A stretch of DNA of 64,000 nucleotides from Actinomycetes bacterium (GTDB taxonomy: Bacteria; Actinomycetota; Acidimicrobiia; Acidimicrobiales; RAAP-2), in NCBI GenBank assembly GCA_021785695.1, contig JAJYEQ010000006.1:43639-107638 (forward strand). The letters run 5' to 3'. A program made the position numbers and the translations under genes. This document shows, one piece after another, positions 1 through 8,616 of the stretch (the first letter of the stretch is position 1; each line of letters starts with the position of its first letter). The notes under the pieces were generated by a model. It ran no database searches, had not been told where the DNA came from, and saw nothing but the letters and a program-made list of their open reading frames with translations.

Positions 1-1
1 C

Positions 2-346
2 CGCGCGACCGAGCACGACTTTGCCACCGAGTTCTTGGACCTGATCCTCGCCGTGCGGGTCGTCGACAGCCTCGATGAGGCCATCGCCCACGTCGCGCGC
101 TACGGCACCGGGCACTCCGAGGCGATCGTGACGCGTGACCCGGCCCACGCCGACGAGTGGGTGCGCCGCGTGGACGCGGCCGCGGTGCTGGTCAACACCT
201 CGACGCGCTTCGTCGACGGTGGCGAGCTGGGGCTGGGCGGCGAGGTGGGGATCTCCACCCAGAAGCTCCACGCGCGGGGCCCGATGGGGCTGCGCGAGCT
301 CACGTGCCTCAAGTGGGTCGTGCGCGGCGACGGGCAGATTCGATGA
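2..346 (+). CDS. proA: Glutamate-5-semialdehyde dehydrogenase, C-terminal part (partial at window edge)
   Basis: This is the last 114 residues of gamma-glutamyl phosphate reductase, the cytoplasmic NADPH-dependent second step of proline synthesis from glutamate. The frame is open to the window edge, so the catalytic cysteine and cofactor-binding parts lie outside. The visible part has the typical ProA ending: a [11 protein letters not shown] segment, the stretch [20 protein letters not shown], and [13 protein letters not shown] followed by a KW pair near the C-terminus. The stop codon overlaps the ATG of the next gene (ATGA), so the two are probably co-transcribed. There is no sign of damage. 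Confidence 0.95.
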   Translation, partial: RATEHDFATEFLDLILAVRVVDSLDEAIAHVARYGTGHSEAIVTRDPAHADEWVRRVDAAAVLVNTSTRFVDGGELGLGGEVGISTQKLHARGPMGLRELTCLKWVVRGDGQIR

Positions 347-1290
347 GCTCGCTCGATCCCCGAGAGGAGCTGGCCCACCGGTTGGGCCTGGCCAACATCC
401 CCGCGGTGCACTTCACCAGTCCGGCCGAGGTGCGCGAGCGGCTGGCGGCGCAGGACTACCTGAGCGACGACACGATCGCCTCGACCACCTTCCTGGCCGA
501 TCGGCTGGCCAAGCCAGTCCTGATCGAGGGCCCCGCCGGGACCGGCAAGACGTCGCTGGCCCGGGCGGTTGCCGAGGCCACCGGGGCGCGCCTGGTGCGC
601 CTGCAGTGCTACGAGGGCCTCGACGAGTCCAAGGCGCTCTACGAGTGGAACTACCGCAAGCAGCTGCTGCGCATCCAGGCCGGTCGGGGGAACGGGGATG
701 GCGCTGAGGAGTGGGAGCGTCTCGAGGGGGACATCTTCTCGGGGGACTTCCTGCTCACCCGCCCGCTGCTGGAGGCCATCACGGCGGACGATCCCATCGT
801 CCTGCTCATCGACGAGGTCGACCGGGTCGAGCTCGAGACCGAGGCGCTCCTGCTGGAGATCCTCTCGGAGTACCAGGTCTCGATCCCGGAGCTCGGCACG
901 GTGCGGGCGCGCCAGATCCCGCTGGTGTTCCTGACTTCCAACAGCACTCGAGAGCTCTCCGAGGCGCTCAAGCGGCGCTGCCTCTACCTCTACGTGGGCT
1001 ACCCCGACGTCGCGCGCGAGCGCGCCATCATCGAGGCCCGCGTGCCCGGGGTACGCACGGCACTGGCCCAGCAGATCGCCGAGGTGGTGCGCTCGCTGCG
1101 CCAGCTCGACCTCAAGAAGGCGCCCTCGGTCTCCGAGACCCTCGACTGGGCTCGCACGCTGGTCGTCCTGGGCCGCGAGGAGATCGGCGTCGAGGACGCC
1201 GTGGCGACGCTGTCGGTCCTGCTCAAGTACCAAAGCGACATCGAGCGCGCCACCACGGCCCTGCGCGAGCGGCCGCCGAGCAGTGCTTGA
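343..1290 (+). CDS. MoxR-family AAA+ ATPase, CoxD-like
   Basis: A 315-residue AAA+ ATPase of the MoxR class. Such proteins usually act as chaperones or metal-insertion motors together with a VWA-domain partner. Walker A is [10 protein letters not shown] near residues 63-72, Walker B is LLIDEVDR, sensor 1 is [13 protein letters not shown], and an arginine-finger region (KRRCLYLYV) follows. The start is the ATG overlapping the proA stop; an earlier in-frame GTG would run far into proA. The gene overlaps the following VWA gene by 8 bases, the usual MoxR-VWA arrangement. The sequence resembles CoxD of CO dehydrogenase clusters, but no cox structural genes are visible, so the substrate is unknown. 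Confidence 0.85.
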   Translation: MSSLDPREELAHRLGLANIPAVHFTSPAEVRERLAAQDYLSDDTIASTTFLADRLAKPVLIEGPAGTGKTSLARAVAEATGARLVRLQCYEGLDESKALYEWNYRKQLLRIQAGRGNGDGAEEWERLEGDIFSGDFLLTRPLLEAITADDPIVLLIDEVDRVELETEALLLEILSEYQVSIPELGTVRARQIPLVFLTSNSTRELSEALKRRCLYLYVGYPDVARERAIIEARVPGVRTALAQQIAEVVRSLRQLDLKKAPSVSETLDWARTLVVLGREEIGVEDAVATLSVLLKYQSDIERATTALRERPPSSA

Positions 1291-2680
1291 CCTGCTGGCC
1301 GGCTTCATCGGCGAGCTGCGCGCCACCGGGCTCCCGGTCTCCCTGAGCGAGCACATGGACGCGGCGCGCGCCCTCGAGCTGATCGACCTGGGCGATCGTG
1401 ACCAGGTGCGAGCCACCCTGGCGGCGACCCTGGTCAAGCGATCCGACCACCTGGCCGCCTTCTACCAGGCCTTCGACGTCTTCTTCGCCGTGCGACCCGC
1501 CCCCCCGGCCCCCAACGACCCGGCGAGCGAGTCGGCGCTCGGTGCCGGCGGCGAGAGCGGCGTCGGCGGGAGCGGTGGTGAGGGACTCTCGGCCGAGGAG
1601 CTGCAGGGCCTGCTGTACCGCGCGCTGCGCGACGACAACCGGGCCCAGCTGCGCGCCGGCGCTCGCGCCGCCGTGGGGCGCTACGCGGGCATGGAGCCCG
1701 GCCGCCCGGTGGGGGGCACCTACTACCTGTACCGCACGCTGCGCTACCTGGAGCTCGACGAGCTCCAGCGCCGGCTGATCGAGGGTCAGCCGGGCCGGGG
1801 CGAGCTGGCCTGGCGCCTGGCGCGCGACGAGGCCCAGGGACGCATCGAGCTGCTCAAGCGCGAGGTCGAGCGCGCCATCCGCGAGCGGCTGGTCGACGAC
1901 CGCGGCGCCGAGGCCCTGGCCCGGTCGCTGCGCCGCCCGCTGCCCGAGGACGTGGACGTGATGCACGCCAACCGCGACGAGCTGGCGGCCGTGGAGCGTG
2001 CCCTGCGGCCGCTCAGCCGCAAGCTGGCCACGCGACTGGCCCGGCGCCGGCGCCGGCGCCGGCGCGGCCCGGTCGACTTGCGGTCCACGGTGCGCCAGAG
2101 CCTGTCGACCGGCGGCGTCCCCCTGGAGCTGCGCTTCCGGCCGCCGCGCCCGGCCAAGCCCGAGATCTTCGTCGTAGCCGACGTGTCGGGCTCGGTCGCC
2201 TCGTTCGCGCGCTTCACGCTGCACCTGGTCCACGCGATCAGCTCGCAGTTCTCGCGGGTGCGCAGCTTCGTGTTCGTCGACGGCCTCGACGAGGTGACCA
2301 GCTACTTCGAGGGTGTGGACGATCCCGCCGACGCGGTGCGGCGCATCAATGCGGAGGCCGACGTGGTCGCCTTCGACGGCCACTCCGACTACGGCCACGC
2401 CCTCACGGTCTTCCGCGACCGCTACCTCGACCAGATAACGCGGCGCACGACGGTGCTGATCCTCGGCGACGCCCGCAACAACTACCACCTGGCGCGCGCC
2501 GAGGTGCTGGCCGACGTGCGCGCGCGCGCCCGGCACGTCTACTGGCTCAACCCCGAGCCCGCGGGGTACTGGAACAGCGGGGACTCGATCATCGGCGAGT
2601 ACGCCGGCCACTGCGACGCCGTTGTCGAGTGCCGCACGCTGCGCCAGCTCGAGCGCTTCGTGGGGGACTTGGGCTCGTGA
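1283..2680 (+). CDS. VWA-domain protein, CoxE-like
   Basis: A 465-residue protein of the CoxE family. The N-terminal half is helical and holds a Gly/Ser-rich linker at about residues 75-100. A stretch of eight consecutive arginines is encoded by a CGCCGG hexanucleotide repeat near 2042-2064. The C-terminal von Willebrand factor A domain begins near residue 295 with the metal-coordinating motif DVSGS, and a later segment (DGHSDYGHAL) fits the remaining MIDAS loop. CoxE-type VWA proteins work with MoxR ATPases on a third protein; the ATPase is the gene directly upstream. The GTG start overlaps that gene. The client protein cannot be named from this sequence. Confidence 0.82.
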   Translation: MLDLLAGFIGELRATGLPVSLSEHMDAARALELIDLGDRDQVRATLAATLVKRSDHLAAFYQAFDVFFAVRPAPPAPNDPASESALGAGGESGVGGSGGEGLSAEELQGLLYRALRDDNRAQLRAGARAAVGRYAGMEPGRPVGGTYYLYRTLRYLELDELQRRLIEGQPGRGELAWRLARDEAQGRIELLKREVERAIRERLVDDRGAEALARSLRRPLPEDVDVMHANRDELAAVERALRPLSRKLATRLARRRRRRRRGPVDLRSTVRQSLSTGGVPLELRFRPPRPAKPEIFVVADVSGSVASFARFTLHLVHAISSQFSRVRSFVFVDGLDEVTSYFEGVDDPADAVRRINAEADVVAFDGHSDYGHALTVFRDRYLDQITRRTTVLILGDARNNYHLARAEVLADVRARARHVYWLNPEPAGYWNSGDSIIGEYAGHCDAVVECRTLRQLERFVGDLGS

Positions 2681-3342
2681 GCATGCCCGCGCGGTTCCGC
2701 ACGCTGGGCGGCGAGCCCTCCGGCGCGCGCCTGCTCCTGGTGCGCCACGGGGAGGCCGTGTGCAACGTCACCGGCGTCGTGGGCGGCGCGCGGGGCTGCA
2801 CCGGCCTCAGCGATCGCGGGCGGGCCCAGGCGCGCGCCCTGGGAGAGCGCCTGCGGGTCTCGGGGGAGCTGGGCGACGTCGCGGCGACCTACGTCTCGCC
2901 CCTGGCCCGCGCGCGCGAGACCGCCGACCTGGTGGGGACGTCGGTACCGGGACTGCCGCCGGCGCGGGTGGCGCCCGACCTCGAGGAGCTCCGCCCCGGG
3001 GAGGCCGACGGGCTGACGTGGGCGCAACTGGTGGCGCGCTTCGGCGGGCCCAACTGGGACGAGGATCCCGGTGCGCCTCTGGCGCCGGGTGGGGAGTCGT
3101 GGCTGGCCTTCTCGCAGCGCTGCCGGGAGGCCCTCGAGCAGCTGGCCCGGGCCCATCCGGGTGAGCGCGTGGTGCTCTTCACCCACGCGGGCGTGATCGA
3201 GCACGCGTTGCGCCTGGTGTTCCCGGCACCGGCCGGGGCACGGCTCGGCCTGCGCACCACCCACTGCTCGATGACCGAGGTGGAGGTCGACGGGCCGCGC
3301 CGCCGCCTGCTGCGCTACAACGACGTGGCGCCCGTGCCGTAG
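2677..3342 (+). CDS. Histidine phosphatase family protein (phosphoglycerate mutase-like)
   Basis: A 221-residue member of the histidine phosphatase superfamily. The phospho-accepting motif is [12 protein letters not shown] near residue 25, the [10 protein letters not shown] motif follows, and the second conserved histidine lies in [10 protein letters not shown]. The family includes cofactor-dependent phosphoglycerate mutase, cobalamin phosphatases and broad-range phosphatases, and the substrate cannot be told here. The GTG at 2677 overlaps the stop of the VWA gene; an ATG six bases later is an alternative. Its 3-prime end overlaps the convergent aroG gene by 28 bases. Confidence 0.82.
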   Translation: MSMPARFRTLGGEPSGARLLLVRHGEAVCNVTGVVGGARGCTGLSDRGRAQARALGERLRVSGELGDVAATYVSPLARARETADLVGTSVPGLPPARVAPDLEELRPGEADGLTWAQLVARFGGPNWDEDPGAPLAPGGESWLAFSQRCREALEQLARAHPGERVVLFTHAGVIEHALRLVFPAPAGARLGLRTTHCSMTEVEVDGPRRRLLRYNDVAPVP

Positions 3343-4691
3343 CTCTGCAGGAACTCGGCGACGTGGAAGGCGAGGTCGAGGCTCTGGGTGGCGTTCAGGC
3401 GCGGGTCGCAGATCGTCGTGTAGTTGAGCTGGAGGTCCTGCTCGTTGAGGCGCGCGCCGCCGCCCAGGCACTCCGTGACATCGCCGCCAGTGAGCTCGAT
3501 GTGCAGCCCGCCCGGCCACGTGCCCAGCGACTCGTGGACCGCGAAGAAGCGTGCCGTCTCGGCCAGCACGTCGTCGAAGTGGCGGGTCTTTTGACCGCCC
3601 CCGACGCGGAACGTGTTGCCGTGCATCGGGTCGCAGGCCCACACGACGTGGCGGCCGTCGTCGCGCAACGCCTCGACCAGGGGCGGGAGCAGGTCGCTGA
3701 TGCGCGAGACGCCCATGCGGCTGATCAGCGTGAGGCGCCCCGGCGTGTTGTCGGGGTTGAGGACGTCGGCCAGGTGACGCAACTCGTCGATGCTGGCCGA
3801 GGGGCCGACCTTGAGCGCCACGGGATTGGCCACGCCGCGCAGGAACTCGACGTGGGCCCCGTCGAGCTGCCGGGTCCGATCGCCGATCCACAGCAAGTGG
3901 GCCGAGCAGTCGTACCACAGGCCCGTCAGGGAGTCCTGGCGCGTCAGCGCCTGCTCGTAGGGCAGGATCAGCGCCTCGTGGCTGGTGTAGAAGTCAACGC
4001 CCTGCAGGGCCGCGTCGTCGTGCAGGTCGATGCCGCACGCGCGCATGAATGCCAGCGCGCGCTCGATCTCGTCGGCCACCACGGCGTAGCGCTGGCCCTC
4101 GGGCGAGCTGGCCACGAACTCCTGGTTCCAGGTGTGGACGCGGGAGAGGGCTGCGAATCCCCCGGTGGTGAAGGCGCGCAGGAGGTTGAGGGTCGCGACC
4201 GACTGGTGGTAGGCGGCGAGCAGGCGCTCGGGATCCGGACGGCGCGCCGCCTCGGTGAACTCGTCGGAGTTGACGATGTGGCCCCGGAAGGACGCCAGGC
4301 GCACGCCGTCGCGCTCCTCGAAATCCTCCGAGCGCGGCTTGGCGAACTGCCCCGCGATGCGGCCGACCTTGATCACCGGGACGCCTGCCGCGTAGGTGAG
4401 GGCCACCGCCATCTGCAAGATGACCTTCAGCTTGTCGCGGATGGCGTTGGCCGACGCCTCCTCGAAGGACTCGGCGCAGTCACCGGCCTGCAACAAGAAG
4501 GCCCGCCGCGCCGACACGTCCGACAGGTGCTGGAGGAGCCGGCGCGCCTCGCCGGCGAAGACCAGCGGTGGCTTGGCGGCCAGCTCGCGCTCGACGCGGG
4601 CGAGGTGCTCGGGGTCGGGCCACGTCGGGCTCTGGTGGACCGGCGACCGGCGCCACGAGTCGAGCGACCACTCCCGCGCCGACGACTCCAT
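3315..4691 (-). CDS. aroG: 3-deoxy-7-phosphoheptulonate synthase, class II
   Basis: A 458-residue class II (plant and mycobacterial type) DAHP synthase. It condenses phosphoenolpyruvate with erythrose-4-phosphate, the first step of the shikimate pathway, in the cytoplasm. Family blocks seen include [25 protein letters not shown], a conserved SSPEG segment, and CDPMHGNTF near the active site followed by [15 protein letters not shown], which carries metal-binding residues. The length matches the M. tuberculosis enzyme (about 462 residues). It stands alone on the minus strand, divergent from nadD, and its end overlaps the histidine phosphatase gene. No other aro gene is in the window. Confidence 0.96.
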   Translation of the reverse strand: MESSAREWSLDSWRRSPVHQSPTWPDPEHLARVERELAAKPPLVFAGEARRLLQHLSDVSARRAFLLQAGDCAESFEEASANAIRDKLKVILQMAVALTYAAGVPVIKVGRIAGQFAKPRSEDFEERDGVRLASFRGHIVNSDEFTEAARRPDPERLLAAYHQSVATLNLLRAFTTGGFAALSRVHTWNQEFVASSPEGQRYAVVADEIERALAFMRACGIDLHDDAALQGVDFYTSHEALILPYEQALTRQDSLTGLWYDCSAHLLWIGDRTRQLDGAHVEFLRGVANPVALKVGPSASIDELRHLADVLNPDNTPGRLTLISRMGVSRISDLLPPLVEALRDDGRHVVWACDPMHGNTFRVGGGQKTRHFDDVLAETARFFAVHESLGTWPGGLHIELTGGDVTECLGGGARLNEQDLQLNYTTICDPRLNATQSLDLAFHVAEFLQSYGTGATSL

Positions 4692-4767
4692 CCTTCCAGC
4701 CTAAGCGGTGGGCGCGGCGGGTCCCGGCGCCCCGGGCCGTGGCGCCGCGCGCCGTTAGGCTGCCAGC
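4692..4767. promoter_or_regulatory. Divergent intergenic region aroG / nadD
   Basis: These 76 bases separate the divergent starts of aroG and nadD and must hold both promoters. The stretch is GC-rich and no convincing -35/-10 pair or palindrome was found in it, so no individual site is called. Confidence 0.4.
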
Positions 4768-5337
4768 GTGACCCTGCGGCGTGTGGGCCTCTTCGGGGGC
4801 ACCTTCGATCCCCCTCACTTCGGACACGTCGCGGCCGTGCGTGCCGCGGTGCGCACCCACCACTTCAACCAGATCGAGGTGGCCGTAGCCGGGGATCCCT
4901 ACCAGAAGGTGGCCCGCGGTTACGTCCGACCGGCGGCAGTCCGCCTGGCGATGGCGCGGGCGGCCTTCGGCGAGCTCGAGCACGTCGTCGTCTCGGACCG
5001 CGAGGTCCGCCGTAGCGGCCCGTCCTACACGGTCGACTCGGTGCGTGAGCTGCTGGTCAGCGTCGACGAGGTCGATTTGATCATCGGCGCCGATCTCGTG
5101 CCCGATCTGGAGGGATGGCACGAGTCGGATCAGCTGCGCGCCATGGTGCGCGTGGGGGTCGTCCCGCGTCCGGGCGCGCGCTTCGAGCTGCCCGTGGGAT
5201 GGGTGGGCTACGAGATCCCGATGGACCCCGTCGACCTGTCCAGCAGCTTCGTGCGCTCCCTAACACCGGACCGCGCGGACCTGGACATTTATATTCCGAC
5301 CGCGGTTATTCCGCTCTTCCAAGCCACCAGCGGCTAA
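4768..5337 (+). CDS. nadD: Nicotinate-nucleotide adenylyltransferase
   Basis: A 189-residue NadD. It transfers AMP from ATP to nicotinate mononucleotide to form deamido-NAD, a late step of NAD synthesis. The nucleotidyltransferase signature GLFGGTFDPPHFGH is at the N-terminus, with the TYTVDS-like SYTVDS segment and IIGADLV in the middle. The C-terminal SSSFVRS box stands where the family has (S/T)xxxR. The start is GTG. The gene sits just upstream of a small membrane peptide and rsfS, and nadD-rsfS linkage is common in bacteria. Nothing unusual is seen. Confidence 0.95.
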   Translation: MTLRRVGLFGGTFDPPHFGHVAAVRAAVRTHHFNQIEVAVAGDPYQKVARGYVRPAAVRLAMARAAFGELEHVVVSDREVRRSGPSYTVDSVRELLVSVDEVDLIIGADLVPDLEGWHESDQLRAMVRVGVVPRPGARFELPVGWVGYEIPMDPVDLSSSFVRSLTPDRADLDIYIPTAVIPLFQATSG

Positions 5338-5349
5338 TGTGCTGGCGTC

Positions 5350-5523
5350 ATGGCGGTACGGCACTTTGAGGCAGCCCCCTGGTCGGGGCGCGTCGTGGAA
5401 GCCGTGCCCGCTCGTCCGCGGCGACTCGTGCGACGATCCCGGGCCCGCTGGGCCGTGACGGGGGTTGCACTGGTGAGCGTTCCCTTCCTTCTGGCGTTGG
5501 CGGTGCTCGGGGTGGTCCGCTGA
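5350..5523 (+). CDS. Small membrane peptide between nadD and rsfS
   Basis: A 57-residue reading frame with an ATG start 12 bases after nadD. The first half is rich in arginine (PRRLVRRSRARW) and the second half is one hydrophobic segment (VTGVALVSVPFLLALAVLGVV) ending almost at the C-terminus. The predicted product is a single-pass membrane peptide with a basic cytoplasmic end. Its position in the nadD-rsfS interval resembles actinobacterial genomes that carry an LCP/LytR-type or membrane gene there, but this one is far too short to be LytR. The function is unknown; the support is position, spacing and the clean hydrophobic segment. Confidence 0.55.
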   Translation: MAVRHFEAAPWSGRVVEAVPARPRRLVRRSRARWAVTGVALVSVPFLLALAVLGVVR

Positions 5524-5567
5524 GCCGCCCGGCGCTGCAGCGCCCACGCGAGAACACCCTGGGGTAC

Positions 5568-5924
5568 GTGGCGGCCGTGGTGGTCGCGTCCCTCGCGGGG
5601 GCCGGGGAGAAGGCGGCCGAGCATCCCACGGCCCTCGACGTCTCCGCGCTGACGTCGGCCTTCGACGTGTTGGTCATCGTCTCGGGCCGCTCGGATCGTC
5701 AGGTCCGCACGATCGCCGAGGAGGTCGAGCGTGTGGTGGCCCGCGACGCGGGTGTCTCCCCCGTGCGGGTGGAGGGCGTGGCGGGGGGCGAGTGGATTGC
5801 CCTCGACTACGTCGACGTCATCGTGCACGTCTTCCAGGATGATGCGCGTGCCTACTACGACCTCGAGCACCTCTGGAGTGCGGCCCCGGCCTTCGCCGCG
5901 CCGGCCCTACGCGTTGAGCAGTGA
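5568..5924 (+). CDS. rsfS: Ribosome silencing factor RsfS
   Basis: A 118-residue RsfS/Iojap protein, which binds ribosomal protein uL14 and blocks subunit joining when nutrients are scarce. Family features are ALDVSALTSAFDVLVIVSGRSDRQV, read here as LDVS plus SGRSDRQV, then GEWIALDYVDVIVHVF and the ending YYDLEHLW. The GTG at 5568 is the first usable start in this frame after the previous gene stops. It lies downstream of nadD, as in many bacteria. The last 18 bases overlap the convergent GerMN lipoprotein gene. Confidence 0.93.
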   Translation: MAAVVVASLAGAGEKAAEHPTALDVSALTSAFDVLVIVSGRSDRQVRTIAEEVERVVARDAGVSPVRVEGVAGGEWIALDYVDVIVHVFQDDARAYYDLEHLWSAAPAFAAPALRVEQ

Positions 5925-6485
5925 CTGGTAGTCGCGAACCGTCGCGACCACGACCGGCGGCCCGGAGGGCCGCGGCACGCGCAGGGGGATCCCGTTGACG
6001 AGGATCTTCACGCCACTCGTCGCCCCTACGGCGAAGGCCGTCAGCGTCAGTTGGCCCATGATCATCTCGACGCGGTGCCGGCGCAGGCCGGTGAAGGGCT
6101 GCGCCAGGTCGATGTAGCCCAGGTGGCGCACAATCACCGCCTGCAGGATGGTGAGATCGGCGGGCAGATCCGAGGTGTATCCACCCTCGGTCTCGATGGC
6201 GGTCGGGCCCAGGGCCAGCTCTCGCAGGACCGAGAGGAGCGTCGGGGGTCGCGGGACGATCCGGCTCGAGGCGGACAGGTGGCCGGTCGCGTCAACGATG
6301 TACACGGGCTGCGTGATGAACACGACGTGGCCATTGTTGGTGCCAGGGATCGTGTGCCCGAGTAGGCCGAGGGGCACCGCGCGCGGGGCGATGGCCGTGG
6401 GCGCCTTCGTCGTGGGCACCAGTGTGCAGCCCGCGAGCGCGAAGGCCGCGCCGGTCACGGCGGCGACTGCGGCCAGGCGTCTCAT
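5907..6485 (-). CDS. GerMN-domain lipoprotein, short LpqB-like
   Basis: A 192-residue secreted lipoprotein. The signal peptide ends in the lipobox LAGC (Cys at about residue 19), and the remainder fits one GerMN domain (segments LRELALGPTAIETEGGYTSDLP and IDLAQPF are visible). It is the third gene of an mtrA-mtrB-like operon; its ATG overlaps the kinase stop (ATGA). In other actinobacteria that place is held by LpqB, about 580 residues with a GerMN domain plus a beta-propeller, which binds MtrB and modulates it. Here only the GerMN part exists. The role as a kinase accessory protein is inferred from position. Confidence 0.78.
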   Translation of the reverse strand: MRRLAAVAAVTGAAFALAGCTLVPTTKAPTAIAPRAVPLGLLGHTIPGTNNGHVVFITQPVYIVDATGHLSASSRIVPRPPTLLSVLRELALGPTAIETEGGYTSDLPADLTILQAVIVRHLGYIDLAQPFTGLRRHRVEMIMGQLTLTAFAVGATSGVKILVNGIPLRVPRPSGPPVVVATVRDYQSLLNA

Positions 6486-7873
6486 GTGGTCACCTCGACG
6501 TGTGTGGGCAGGACGATATGCACCCGGGCCCCACCTTCGGGGCTGTCGAGGATGGCGACCGAGCCGCCGAGGGTCGTGATGTGGTCGCGCACCAGGGCCA
6601 GGCCCAGCCCCGTGCCGTGGGCGATGCCGCGCGCGTGGGCGGCTCGTCCGCGGAAGAAGCGGTCGAAGACCCGGTCGCGCTCCTCGACGGGCACGCCGGC
6701 TCCGGCGTCGTCGACGTCGATGACGACGGCGCCGGCGTCGGGGTGGATGCGCACGGCCACCACGCCGTGGGCGTAGCGCTGGGCATTCGACATCAGATTG
6801 GCCATCACGCGCTCGAAGCGCCGCCGGTCGACGGCCACCTGGTCGTGCAGGGCAGCGGGATCGACCTCGATGGTGGGGACCGCGACTCCGAGGCGCTGCG
6901 CGGCGCTGCGGGTGGCCTGGCGGACGAGCTCGGCCACGGGCACCGCTTCGAGGTCCGGCGACGAGGCGCCCGCGTCGCTGCGGGCCATCTCGAGCAGGTC
7001 GTCGATCAGGGTCTGGAAGATGGCCAGGTCCGCACTCAACAGGTCCAGGCTGGCACGTCCACTCGCCGACAGCTCGTCGCGGTGCTGTTGCAGGACCGCG
7101 GCGGTGGTGGCCAGGGTGGTCAGGGGCGAGCGCAGCTCGTGGCTGACGTCACTGGCGAAGCGGGCGTCGTGCTCCAGGCGGTCGGCCAGGCGTGCCACCA
7201 TCCCGTTGAACGACTCCGTCAGCTGCTGGATCTCCAGGTCGGGCCGGGTCAGGTCCAGGCGCGTCGTCAGGTCGCCCTCGGCGATGGCGGCCGCGGCCGA
7301 CGAGACGCGCTGGAGCGGCCGCACGGTGCGCCGGGCCACCCAGAGGCCCCCGGCCAGCCCCACGAAGGTGGTCACCAGCGCTCCCAGGCCCAGCACCGTC
7401 ACCAGGGTGCGCAAGGTGTCGTTGAGCCGACCGAGGTGGAAGACCTCGAACACCTGGGTCTCCACGGCCGGGATGGGCACGCCGACTACGAAGATGAGCC
7501 GGTCATTGCGCTGGAGGGTCTGCTGGACCACGTGGCCCTGGTCCACCAGCCGGATGATCGTCGAGGTGACGTCGGTGGTGGCCGCGCCGTGGCTCTTGGA
7601 GAGCCACTGGTGGTGCGTGTGCACCAGGACGCTCGAGTTGGTCGCCTGCTCGATCGCGTTGAGTTGGTTGGCCAGGTCCGGGGGAGAGGTGTAGAGGGTG
7701 CTGCGAATGAGGGCGGCGCTGACGAAGCTCTGGCGCAGGTCGGTCTGCTGCTGATTGGAGACCAGGACGCGCTCGAAGGCCACGTAGGTGAGCACCGCGA
7801 ACAGCGAGCTGAGCAGCAGCGCGCCCACGGCGAACGTGGCCAGGAGGCGCAGATGCAGGCTTCGCCACCGCAT
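6482..7873 (-). CDS. mtrB: Sensor histidine kinase, MtrB-like
   Basis: A 463-residue membrane histidine kinase. In order it has TM1 (about residues 9-34), an extracytoplasmic loop of roughly 120 residues, TM2 (about 157-181), a HAMP linker (RRTVRPLQRVSS onward), a dimerisation/phospho-acceptor domain with H-box SDVSHELRSPL near residue 250, and a C-terminal HATPase with GTGLGLALVRDH. The start is the ATG at 7873, which shares one base with the stop of the response-regulator gene; earlier starts would run far into that gene. MtrB controls cell-wall and septation functions in actinobacteria; that assignment rests on the gene order regulator-kinase-GerMN lipoprotein. Confidence 0.85.
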   Translation of the reverse strand: MRWRSLHLRLLATFAVGALLLSSLFAVLTYVAFERVLVSNQQQTDLRQSFVSAALIRSTLYTSPPDLANQLNAIEQATNSSVLVHTHHQWLSKSHGAATTDVTSTIIRLVDQGHVVQQTLQRNDRLIFVVGVPIPAVETQVFEVFHLGRLNDTLRTLVTVLGLGALVTTFVGLAGGLWVARRTVRPLQRVSSAAAAIAEGDLTTRLDLTRPDLEIQQLTESFNGMVARLADRLEHDARFASDVSHELRSPLTTLATTAAVLQQHRDELSASGRASLDLLSADLAIFQTLIDDLLEMARSDAGASSPDLEAVPVAELVRQATRSAAQRLGVAVPTIEVDPAALHDQVAVDRRRFERVMANLMSNAQRYAHGVVAVRIHPDAGAVVIDVDDAGAGVPVEERDRVFDRFFRGRAAHARGIAHGTGLGLALVRDHITTLGGSVAILDSPEGGARVHIVLPTHVEVTT

Positions 7874-8547
7874 CAGCGAACCAGCTTGTACCCCGACCCG
7901 CGCACGGTGACCAGGAAGGTCGGATTGGACGGATCGGGCTCGATCTTGGTGCGCAGCCGGCGGATGTGGACGTCGACCAGTCGGCTGTCGCCGAAGTAGT
8001 CGTAACCCCACACGCGCTCCAGGAGATCCTCCCGGCTGAGCACGCGACCGTCGACCTGGGCCAGGTCCACCAGGAGGCGGAACTCCGTCGACGTCAGGTG
8101 GAGCTCGGAGCCGTCGTCGTTGCGCACGACCCCCTCGTCAGGCAAGACCTGCAGCACACCCAGGCGGAAGGGTCCGATGCTGCGGTCGCTCCGGCGGCGC
8201 AGGTGAGCACGAACCCGGGCCAGGAGCTCCTCGGGGATGAAGGGCTTGGTGACGTAGTCGTCGGCGCCCGACTCCAGACCGCGCACGACGTCAGCCGTCT
8301 CGTCACGGGCGGACACGATCACGATGGGCAGGTCGCTCTGGTCGCGCAGCTGCTGGCAGGTCTCGAAGCCCGACATGCCCGGAAGCATCACGTCGACGAC
8401 CGCCAGGTCGGCGGCGGCGCTGGCGAACAGTGCCAGGCCCTCCTCGCCCGAGCCGGCGTCGTCAACCACGAACTGCGCCCCTTCGAACATGAGACGTAAG
8501 GCGGCGCGAATGTGGTCGTCGTCCTCAACCAGCAAGATACGCGGCAC
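7873..8547 (-). CDS. mtrA: Response regulator, MtrA-like (OmpR/PhoB family)
   Basis: A 224-residue two-domain response regulator. The receiver domain has the acidic pair VEDDD, the phosphorylated aspartate in VVDVMLPGMSG and the conserved lysine in DDYVTKPF. The C-terminal winged helix contains LTSTEFRLLVDL and ends with RVWGYDYFGDSRLVDVHI followed by RRLRTKIE and GSGYKLV, close to the MtrA pattern. It is the first gene of a three-gene minus-strand operon with the kinase and the GerMN lipoprotein and is divergent from xerC. MtrA is essential in several actinobacteria and regulates cell-cycle and peptidoglycan genes; that role is inferred here. Confidence 0.87.
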   Translation of the reverse strand: MPRILLVEDDDHIRAALRLMFEGAQFVVDDAGSGEEGLALFASAAADLAVVDVMLPGMSGFETCQQLRDQSDLPIVIVSARDETADVVRGLESGADDYVTKPFIPEELLARVRAHLRRRSDRSIGPFRLGVLQVLPDEGVVRNDDGSELHLTSTEFRLLVDLAQVDGRVLSREDLLERVWGYDYFGDSRLVDVHIRRLRTKIEPDPSNPTFLVTVRGSGYKLVR

Positions 8548-8616
8548 GGGCCTCCTCGATTGCCTTCACACTACCGAGAGTCCCGTCCCGACTCGAGCCC
8601 TGAGTAGCGTGGTGGC

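Noticed and set aside
100..1437. Long minus-strand open frame opposite the MoxR ATPase (and many similar long antisense frames across the window)
   Set aside because: In very GC-rich DNA stops are rare and the mirror frames of real genes stay open. The translations are low in complexity, rich in Arg, Gly and Ala and have no family motifs.
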